From Mesorhizobium_K quangtriensis (GTDB lineage Bacteria > Pseudomonadota > Alphaproteobacteria > Rhizobiales > Rhizobiaceae): a stretch of DNA of 64,000 nt. The translations under genes and the position numbers were made by a program. Under the pieces are notes generated by a model, which was not told where the DNA came from, did not search any database, and saw nothing but the letters and a program-made list of their open reading frames with translations. Location: assembly GCF_040081925.1 (NCBI RefSeq), contig NZ_JBEBMF010000003.1, positions 248,001 through 312,000 on the forward strand, in the 5' to 3' direction. Positions 53,790 to 60,763 of this stretch are shown here, piece after piece (positions within the stretch are counted from its first letter, which is position 1; each line of letters begins with the position of its first letter).

Positions 53790-54689
53790 CTACGCGTTCG
53801 CTACCAGCCAGTCGCGCACGCGGCGCACACCATCGTTCAGCGGGCGGTTCTTCGGCCAGGCGACATAGAACGCGGCCTCCATGGTCATGGAATGGTCGGT
53901 CACCCGCACCAGCAGCCCGCGCGACAGCAGCCGCTCGGTAAGATGCCGCCAGCCAAGCGCTATGCCTTCACCCTCCATCACGGCCTGGATCACCAGCGCA
54001 TAGTCGTTGATGACCAGCCCGCGCGGCGGCGCGCCGGCGACGCCCGCCGAGCCAAGCCATTCGCGCCAATCGGCCGCCCGGCGGAACGGTTCCTCCAGAT
54101 GGATCAGCCGGTGCGAGAGAAGCTCGGCCGGCGCAGCCGGCGTGCCGGCGCGTGCGAGATAGGACGGCCCGGCCACGGCGACGATCTCCTCGTCTGCGAT
54201 CCGCATCATCTCGTAGTCGGGGAACTCCTCGGGCGTGCCGCCGCGCACGCCGAGCGGGATGGTCTCGGCGACCAGGTCGAGGTCGCGGTCGGCGGTCTGG
54301 ATACGCAGGTCGATGCCGGGCAGGTCGTCGCGCAGCTTTTGCAGGCGCGGCATCATCCAGAACGAGGCAAAGGCGGTGGAAGCCGACAGCGTGACGTGGC
54401 GGCCGGCGGCTAGCGCCCGCATCTCCTCGGCCGATTTGCGGATGTGGGTGAGGCCGAGCGTCACGTCGGCGAAGAAGCGCTCGCCCGCCTCGGTCAGCCG
54501 CACCTGCCGGTGCCTGCGTTGGAAGAGCTGGACGCCGAGCTGATCCTCGATTCCCTTGACAGCATAGGAGACGGCGGCCTGCGTCATGCCTAGCTCGCGC
54601 CCGGCGGCGGTGAAGGACGACAGCCGGCCGGCCGCCTCGAAGACGATGAGCGCGCCGGCGGAGGGGAGCAGCTGTCGGAGGGTTTGCAT
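53790..54689 (-). CDS. LysR family transcriptional regulator, GcvA-like
   Basis: A 299-residue LTTR. The N-terminal helix-turn-helix is LIVFEAAGRLSSFTAAGREL followed by MTQAAVSYAVKGIEDQLG near residue 36, and the linker and QLFQRRHRQVRLTEAG are of the GcvA type. The C-terminal effector domain spans about 90-295. It diverges from the mttB-type gene with 88 bases between the starts and probably controls it. ATG 54689 is chosen; a T-N11-A palindrome (54688-54702) overlaps this start. Confidence 0.88.
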   Translation of the reverse strand: MQTLRQLLPSAGALIVFEAAGRLSSFTAAGRELGMTQAAVSYAVKGIEDQLGVQLFQRRHRQVRLTEAGERFFADVTLGLTHIRKSAEEMRALAAGRHVTLSASTAFASFWMMPRLQKLRDDLPGIDLRIQTADRDLDLVAETIPLGVRGGTPEEFPDYEMMRIADEEIVAVAGPSYLARAGTPAAPAELLSHRLIHLEEPFRRAADWREWLGSAGVAGAPPRGLVINDYALVIQAVMEGEGIALGWRHLTERLLSRGLLVRVTDHSMTMEAAFYVAWPKNRPLNDGVRRVRDWLVANA

Positions 54690-54702
54690 AAACACAGCTT
54701 AT
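54688..54702. promoter_or_regulatory. Candidate LysR-type operator
   Basis: ATAAACACAGCTTAT has symmetric ATAA/TTAT ends and fits the T-N11-A rule of LTTR boxes (T54689, A54701). It overlaps the LysR start codon in the divergent 88-bp gap before the mttB-type gene. Autoregulation from this site is inference. Confidence 0.4.
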
Positions 54703-54777
54703 ACAAATGATCAGGATTTTCCAGCGTCACAGGCGGGTTACGGGGCGCTAGCGTGAGTTCAACTGATCGGGGTGAAC

Positions 54778-56343
54778 ATGAGCGACGCAGCGACGGCACT
54801 GGCGCAGGAACCCTCAAAACGCCGAGAGCGCGGAGGCCGCAGCGCGCGACGCGAGCTGCGCTCGCATGGCCCGGAAGGTCTCGGAAGGCCTTACATCCTC
54901 CGCAACATCCCGACCTACGACATCCTCTCGGAAGAAAGCCTTGTTCGCATCGAAGCGACGGCAGACCGCATCCTTGCTGAAATCGGCATCGAATTTCGGG
55001 ACGATCCTGTGGCTCTCGACCACTGGAAGCGCGCCGGCGCGAAGATCGACGGTGTCCTCGTAAAATTCGAGCCGGGCATGCTGCGCGAGCTCCTCAAGAC
55101 CGCGCCGGCCGAGTTTACCCAGCACGCCCGCAACCCGGCCAATTCGGTGATCATCGGCGGAAAAAGCGTTGTTTTCTCACCCGCCTACGGGTCGCCTTTC
55201 GTGATGGATCTCGACAAGGGCCGCCGCTACGGCACCATCGAGGACTTCGGGAATTTCGTGAAGCTGGCGCAATCTTCGCCATGGCTGCACCACTCTGGCG
55301 GCACCATCTGCGAGCCGGTCGACGTTCCCGTGAACAAGCGCCACCTTGATATGGTCTACAGCCATATCAAGTATTCCGACCGTCCCTTCATGGGTTCGGT
55401 GACGGCCGAAAGCCGCGCCGAGGATTCCATCGACATGGCGCGCATCGTCTTCGGCGAGGACTTCGTTAACCGGAACTGCGTGATCCTCGGCAACGTCAAC
55501 GTGAACTCGCCACTCGTCTGGGACGCGACGATGACGACAGCGCTGCGCGCCTATGCCCGCGCAAACCAGGCGGCTGTCATCGTGCCGTTCATCCTCGGCG
55601 GCGCGATGGGGCCTGTGACGAATGCCGGCGCGATCGCCCAGTCGCTTGCCGAAACCATGGCCGGCTGCGCGCTGACGCAGCTCGAAAGGCCGGGAGCGCC
55701 GGTGATTTTCGGCAACTTCCTGTCCTCGATGTCGCTGCGCTCAGGTTCGCCGACCTTCGGCACGCCGGAGCCGGCAATCGGCTCGATGGTGGTCGGCCAA
55801 CTGGCGCGGCGGCTGAACCTGCCGCTGCGTTGCTCCGGCAACTTCACGACGTCGAAGCTGCCGGACGCGCATGCAATGAACGAGGGCACCATGTCCATGC
55901 TGGCCGCCGTCCATTGCGGCGCGAACTTCATCCTGCACTCGGCAGGTTTCCTCGATGGGCTTCTCTCCATGTCCTACGAGAAATTCGTCATGGACGCCGA
56001 CTTCTGCGGCGCGCTGCATACCTATCTCGACGGCGTGAAGATCGATGACAACGAGCTGGCGCTGGAGGCCTTCCGCGAGGTTGGTCCGGGCAGCCATTTC
56101 TTTGGCTGCGCCCACACGATGCAGAACTACGAGACTGCCTTCTGGGACAGCGAGATCGCCGACAACGAGCCGTTCGAGAAATGGGAGGCGGCGGGCTCGG
56201 AAGACGCGGCGATCCGCGCCAACCGGCGCTGGAAGCGCGCGCTCGCCGAATACCAGGCGCCGCCGCTGGACGAGGCGATCGACGACGCCCTGAAGGATTT
56301 CATTGAACGTAAGAAAGCATCCATGCAGGACGCTTGGTACTGA
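54778..56343 (+). CDS. MttB-family (trimethylamine) methyltransferase, non-pyrrolysine
   Basis: A 521-residue COG5598/MttB-superfamily protein. The start PYILRNIPTYDILSEESLVR follows a basic lead; GPVTNAGAIAQSLAE near residue 282 and the late GSHFFGCAHTMQNYE near residue 440 are family segments. No in-frame TAG occurs, so no pyrrolysine is used; such members demethylate glycine betaine, proline betaine, carnitine and similar quaternary amines onto a corrinoid protein. No corrinoid protein gene is next to it. ATG 54778 has GGGG five bases upstream. The substrate is unknown. Confidence 0.85.
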   Translation: MSDAATALAQEPSKRRERGGRSARRELRSHGPEGLGRPYILRNIPTYDILSEESLVRIEATADRILAEIGIEFRDDPVALDHWKRAGAKIDGVLVKFEPGMLRELLKTAPAEFTQHARNPANSVIIGGKSVVFSPAYGSPFVMDLDKGRRYGTIEDFGNFVKLAQSSPWLHHSGGTICEPVDVPVNKRHLDMVYSHIKYSDRPFMGSVTAESRAEDSIDMARIVFGEDFVNRNCVILGNVNVNSPLVWDATMTTALRAYARANQAAVIVPFILGGAMGPVTNAGAIAQSLAETMAGCALTQLERPGAPVIFGNFLSSMSLRSGSPTFGTPEPAIGSMVVGQLARRLNLPLRCSGNFTTSKLPDAHAMNEGTMSMLAAVHCGANFILHSAGFLDGLLSMSYEKFVMDADFCGALHTYLDGVKIDDNELALEAFREVGPGSHFFGCAHTMQNYETAFWDSEIADNEPFEKWEAAGSEDAAIRANRRWKRALAEYQAPPLDEAIDDALKDFIERKKASMQDAWY

Positions 56344-56344
56344 G

Positions 56345-57530
56345 ATGAAGATCACCGGGATCAAGGTCACCCACGTCAACGTCCCGCCTCGATGCTCCGT
56401 TCTGATGGACGGCCGGTCTCTACGGCGGCGCTTCGAAGTCGATAATCGAGGTGGAGACGGACCAGGGCGTCGTCGGCCTAGGAGAGGCACCGTGGTGGCA
56501 CTTCGGCGAGGTGGTCAAGGCCGAGATCGCGCCGGCGCTGATCGGCGCAGACCCGCTTGATATCGCCGACTGCGAGAGCCGTTGCGTGCCGCCATGGCAG
56601 ATCACCGCCAATACAGGGGAGAACGCGGCTTCGGTGGCGTTCGGTTCGGTGGAGCTGGCGCTCTGGGACATACGCGGCAAGGTTCATGGTGAACCGCTCT
56701 ACAAGGCTCTCGGAGGCGCGGTTCGCAAGGACATTCCCTTCTCGGAATATTTCGCCTTCCGCCCCGAGCACGAGGGGTCAGGTGGGCAGATGACGCCAGA
56801 GGCGATCGTCGACTACTGCCTGCGCATGCGCGAGGAGCACGGCTCGACCATCTTCGAGGGCAAGCTCATCATGGGCGACCCGGCGCTGGAGATCAGGACG
56901 GTGCGCATGCTGCGCGAGGCGCTCGGCGAGGACGCGCAGCTTAAGCTCGATTCCAATATGCAGTGGTCGCTGACGGCGGCGCGGTGGATCCTGCGCGAGA
57001 TCGAGCCCTACAACATCCGCAACTACGAGGATCCGGTCGCGACCTTCGAGGAAATGGCGGCTTTGCGCCAGCACTCGCGCATCCCGTTTTCCACTCACGT
57101 GCCCGATCTCCGGCGCGCGGTCGCGCTCGGCGCGCCTGACACCTTCGTGTGCAATTTCGCCGTTCTCGGCGGACTGTCGAAGACGCTCAAGTTCATCGCC
57201 GCCTGCGAGGCCATGGGCAAGGGTTTCTGGTGCTATTCGAACGATCTCGGCATCATGACCGCTGCCTATCTGCACGTCACGGCGGCTACCCAGTGGATCA
57301 CAGAGGCGTCGCAGTCACTGTTCCACTGGCAGGTCGGCGATGTGATCAGGGACGGACCGTTCCGGCAGAAGAACAACACGGTGCGGGTGCCGGAGGGACC
57401 CGGGCTTGGCGTTGAACTCGATCCGGCTGCGATGAAGAAATGGGCGACCCACTTTACCGAGCATGGTCCGATGGGGCACTTTCATGATCCGGGCATGCCG
57501 GGAAGGTACCGCCGGCTGCCCCTGAACTAG
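56345..57530 (+). pseudogene. Enolase-superfamily (MR/MLE, glucarate-dehydratase-like) gene, 5' end broken
   Basis: ATG 56345 opens a frame MKITGIKVTHVNVPP, the normal start of a mandelate racemase/muconate lactonizing-type protein, but the rest of the enzyme lies in the +1 frame. An apparent extra C near 56386-56389 causes the shift, and the continuing frame (LDAPF) then meets TGA at 56403-56405 before WTAGLYGGASKSIIEVETDQ. From there the body is intact to 57530, with metal-ligand segments LKLDSNMQW and NYEDPV. A GTG at 56451 could give a 359-residue protein lacking the first strands of the capping domain. Two lesions argue for decay. Confidence 0.7.
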
Positions 57531-57563
57531 GGAACAGAGCGGTGCGCGAGCCGGGGGGCGATC

Positions 57564-58010
57564 ATGCGAAGTGCGATGGGAGCAGGACTGGGCTTGATAT
57601 GTTCGATCGGCGCGGAGGCTGCCTTTGCCGGACCGGCCAGCGAGGTTGTCCGGCCGTTCTATCTTCAGCCAGGACTCGAACTCGAGCAGTCGGCAAGGGG
57701 CAATTTCATCGATCCGGCGCGCAAGGTGCTGAACCTCAACGACGAGATACGGCAGGGCGGCGAGGAAGGCTGCCTCGACCCATCGCTGCCGTTCAACGAC
57801 ACGAAATTCGATCCAGCCGAGGTCGTGGCTACCCTGAAGCTCGAGGAACTGATCACCGAAAACGACGCGACCGTTGTCGCAAAGTTCATGGCAGAAGGGC
57901 AGGAACAGGCCGTGCAGTGGCGGCTGAAGGACATAGGCGGCCGCTGGCGCATCTCCGACATTGCCTCGATGTCCAAGGACTGGGCGCTCAGCCGCTTTCA
58001 GTGCGAGTAG
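57564..58010 (+). CDS. Small secreted protein, DUF3828-like
   Basis: A 148-residue protein with a signal peptide (MGAGLGLICSIGAEAAFAG, cleavage near residue 23). The mature part begins ASEVVRPFYLQPGLE and ends WRLKDIGGRWRISDIASM, the wedge-like alpha/beta pattern of DUF3828 and related NTF2-like periplasmic proteins. Two cysteines (GCLDPS and the penultimate FQCE) may pair. The function is unknown. It lies between the broken enolase-family gene and the TMADH-type gene and may be unrelated to them. Confidence 0.7.
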   Translation: MRSAMGAGLGLICSIGAEAAFAGPASEVVRPFYLQPGLELEQSARGNFIDPARKVLNLNDEIRQGGEEGCLDPSLPFNDTKFDPAEVVATLKLEELITENDATVVAKFMAEGQEQAVQWRLKDIGGRWRISDIASMSKDWALSRFQCE

Positions 58011-58123
58011 CTGAACGCCGAAGGTCGAAATGCGTCGCAGCGGGACGCTCTTGCGCATCGCGCATCCTGTCCGGTGACGCCTAAGATTGACGTCTGCCAG
58101 GGATGAGACCCAGGGAATAGCCT

Positions 58124-60169
58124 ATGAACGCCGACCCCATCCTGCAGCCATTTCAACTGAAGCACCTGACGCTGAAGAACCGCGTCATGTCGACGAGCCA
58201 CGAACCAGCCTATTCCGAAGACGGCATGCCTAAGGGGCGCTACCGGCTCTACCATGCCGAAAAGGCGAAGGGCGGCATGGCGTTGACGATGACGGCTGGC
58301 TCGGCGCTGGTGTCGCGCGACAGCCCGGCCGCCTTCGGCAATCTTCAGGCCTATCGCGACGAGATCGTGCGCTGGTTGCGCGAGCTTGCGGATGATTGCC
58401 ACGAGCACGACTGCAAGGTCATGATCCAGCTTACCCATCTCGGAAGGCGAACCGGTTGGAACAAGGCGGACTGGCTGCCCGTACTCAGCGCCTCTCCGGT
58501 TCGCGAAGCCGCGCACCGGGCGTTTCCCAAGACTGCCGAGGACTGGGATATCGAGCGCATCGTCGCGGACTACGCGTCGGCCGCGCAGCGCATGAAAGAA
58601 GCCGGGCTCGACGGCATCGAGTTCGAGGCTTACGGCCACCTGATGGACGGCTTCTGGTCGCCTGCGACCAACCATCGCGACGATGAATATGGCGGTTCGC
58701 TTGAAAACCGCCTGCGCTTCACATGGCGCGTCATCGATGCCGTGCGCGCCGCCGTCGGCAAGGATTTCATCGTCGGCATCCGGATGGTGGCGGACGAGGA
58801 TTTCGCTGCCGGACTGTCGAAGGAAGAAGGCGTGGAGATCGCGCGTCGCCTGGCTGCCTCGGGTAAATTCGATTTCCTGAACATAATTCGCGGCTCCATC
58901 GAGACCGACGCGGCGCTGACCAAGGTCATCCCGATCATGGGCATGCGCTCCTCGCCGCATCTCGACTTTGCCGGCGCGGTGAGGGAGGCGACGAAGTTTC
59001 CCGTGTTCCATGCGGCGCGCATCTCCGATGTCGCGACGGCGCGCCACGCCATTGCGTCCGGCAAGCTCGACATGGTCGGCATGACGCGCGCCCACATCGC
59101 CGATCCGCATATCGTGCGGAAGGTCATGGAAGGGCGCGAACACGAGATACGGCCGTGTGTCGGCGCGACCTACTGCCTCGACCGCATCTACGAGGGCGGT
59201 GAAGCGCTGTGCGTCCACAATGCCGCGACCGGGCGCGAGGCGACGATTCCCCAGATCATCGTCCGCACGCAGGGCGCGACGAAGCGGGTTGTTGTGGTCG
59301 GCGCCGGCGCCGCAGGACTGGAAGCGGCGCGCGTTGCCGCCGAGCGCGGGCACAAGGTGACGGTCCTGGAAGCTTCCGGGCAAGCCGGCGGGCAGGTGCG
59401 GCTCGCAGCGCAGAACCAGCGCCGGCGCGAACTGATCGGCATCGTGGACTGGCGGTTGGCGGAACTCGAAAGGCTTGCCGTCGACATCCGCTATGATGTC
59501 TGGGCGGAACAGGATGATGTTCTTTCGCTCTCGCCGGATATCGTCATCATCGCGACCGGCGGCCTGCCGCAGAACCCTCCGCTGAAAGCAGGTGACGATC
59601 TCGTCACATCGAGCTGGGATATCGTCTCAGGCGCGGTCAAGCCGGCGGAGAATGTGCTGCTCTACGACGACAATGGCGGCCATCAGGGCATGACGGCTGC
59701 AGAACTGATCGCCAATGCGGGCGCGAAACTGGAGTTGCTTTCCCCGGAGCGCTTCTTCGCCCCGGAAATGGGCGGCATGAACCACGTGCCCTACATGCGC
59801 GCGTTTCACGAAAAGGACGTCACGATCACCATCAACACGCGCCTGCATTCGGTGCGCCGCGAAGGCAACCTGCTCGTCGCAGTGCTGTCTTCGGACTTTG
59901 CGGAAGGCTGGCGCGGCGAGCGCCGTGTCGACCAGGTTGTGGTCGAGCACGGCACGCTGCCGCTGGACGACCTCTATTTGTCGCTGAAGCCGTTGTCCAA
60001 AAACAAAGGTGCTATCGACTACGAGCGACTGGTTTCGGGCGATGGTGACGTTTTCCCGGCGACAGACAGCGGGGCGAGCTTCATCCTGTACCGCATCGGC
60101 GACGCGGTCGCGGCGCGCAACATCCATGCCGCGATCTACGACGCGGTGCGGCTCGGGATGCGCGTCTAG
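58124..60169 (+). CDS. TMADH/OYE-type NADH:flavin oxidoreductase (N-methyl amine demethylase-like)
   Basis: A 681-residue protein. Residues 1-about 370 form an FMN-binding TIM barrel of the Old Yellow Enzyme family (LKNRVMSTSHEP, VMIQLTHLGRRT, GFWSPATNHRDDEYGGSLEN). An Fe-S segment CVGATYCLDRIY with later ALCVHN lies near residue 345, and a FAD/NAD-type Rossmann domain starts VVVVGAGAAGLEAARVAAE near residue 388. This order matches trimethylamine dehydrogenase, dimethylglycine demethylase and N-methylproline demethylase. One Cys of the usual CxxCxxC is Ala. It probably demethylates a tertiary amine made by the MttB-type step. Its stop lies in a palindromic repeat. Confidence 0.87.
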   Translation: MNADPILQPFQLKHLTLKNRVMSTSHEPAYSEDGMPKGRYRLYHAEKAKGGMALTMTAGSALVSRDSPAAFGNLQAYRDEIVRWLRELADDCHEHDCKVMIQLTHLGRRTGWNKADWLPVLSASPVREAAHRAFPKTAEDWDIERIVADYASAAQRMKEAGLDGIEFEAYGHLMDGFWSPATNHRDDEYGGSLENRLRFTWRVIDAVRAAVGKDFIVGIRMVADEDFAAGLSKEEGVEIARRLAASGKFDFLNIIRGSIETDAALTKVIPIMGMRSSPHLDFAGAVREATKFPVFHAARISDVATARHAIASGKLDMVGMTRAHIADPHIVRKVMEGREHEIRPCVGATYCLDRIYEGGEALCVHNAATGREATIPQIIVRTQGATKRVVVVGAGAAGLEAARVAAERGHKVTVLEASGQAGGQVRLAAQNQRRRELIGIVDWRLAELERLAVDIRYDVWAEQDDVLSLSPDIVIIATGGLPQNPPLKAGDDLVTSSWDIVSGAVKPAENVLLYDDNGGHQGMTAAELIANAGAKLELLSPERFFAPEMGGMNHVPYMRAFHEKDVTITINTRLHSVRREGNLLVAVLSSDFAEGWRGERRVDQVVVEHGTLPLDDLYLSLKPLSKNKGAIDYERLVSGDGDVFPATDSGASFILYRIGDAVAARNIHAAIYDAVRLGMRV

Positions 60170-60213
60170 AGCAATTCCGGGAAAAGTGCGCAGCGGTTTC
60201 CCTCCGGAATTGC
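60165..60213. repeat. Rhizobiales palindromic intergenic repeat
   Basis: GCAATTCCGG (60171-60180) and CCGGAATTGC (60204-60213) are perfect 10-bp arms around GAAAAGTGCGCAGCGGTTTCCCT, preceded by TCTAGA. This element is familiar from many Mesorhizobium intergenic regions. The TAG of the TMADH-type gene is part of the TCTAGA edge. It may fold as a transcript-end hairpin. Confidence 0.7.
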
Positions 60214-60227
60214 GTGGAAATAACGAC

Positions 60228-60701
60228 CTAGATCAGCCTGGCGTAGTACCGCACCGCTTTCTTGCCGCCATGAATCACGGCGTCTCCGACATGAGAGAAG
60301 CCGAGGGCTGCGTGAAAGGCTTCCGAAACCGGATTTGGTGGATCGACGTTGATTTCGCAGACGACGATAGCGTGGCCGGCCAGCTTCGCCCGTCCGAAAA
60401 GGTCGTCGTAGAGGCTGCGGGCATGGCCGCGCCCGCGCGCTTCCGGTGCGACGAGAATGCGGTCGACATAGACAAAGCGTGGATAGCGCGCCTTGAACCA
60501 GAGGAAGTTGGGGCTGTCGTAGTCGGCGTTCTGGTCGAAGGCGATCAGGAAGGCTTCGAGGTTGCCGATCCTCGGCGCACGAAATGCCCGCGCGACAAGA
60601 TGCGCCAACTCCGCCGGCTCCAGCCAGGATAGTTCTTCAGCGTGCTCGTTGTTGAGCGCCAGGACGGATGGCTCGACCTTTTTGGTAATCGGTTCGATCA
60701 T
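60228..60701 (-). CDS. GNAT family N-acetyltransferase
   Basis: A 157-residue GNAT protein. The acetyl-CoA-binding loop is VAPEARGRGHARSLYDDLF near residue 84 (Q/RxxGxG/A type), preceded by the strand YVDRILV and followed by CEINVDPPNPVSEAFHAALGF. The substrate is unknown. It is convergent with the TMADH-type gene, separated by the palindromic repeat, and lies upstream of nothing obvious in its own direction. Confidence 0.85.
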   Translation of the reverse strand: MIEPITKKVEPSVLALNNEHAEELSWLEPAELAHLVARAFRAPRIGNLEAFLIAFDQNADYDSPNFLWFKARYPRFVYVDRILVAPEARGRGHARSLYDDLFGRAKLAGHAIVVCEINVDPPNPVSEAFHAALGFSHVGDAVIHGGKKAVRYYARLI

Positions 60702-60763
60702 TCCAGTCCGCTACCACGACGGCCGAGCAGCGGGAATGATCCAGCTTGCGGCCGAGGATGGTC

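Noticed and set aside
54778..56343. Pyrrolysine-containing MttB
   Set aside because: The frame is open over the full family length without an in-frame TAG, so it is a non-pyrrolysine member.
58000..59383. 461-codon minus-strand frame
   Set aside because: Antisense of the TMADH-type gene, rich in Arg/His/Asp with no domain.
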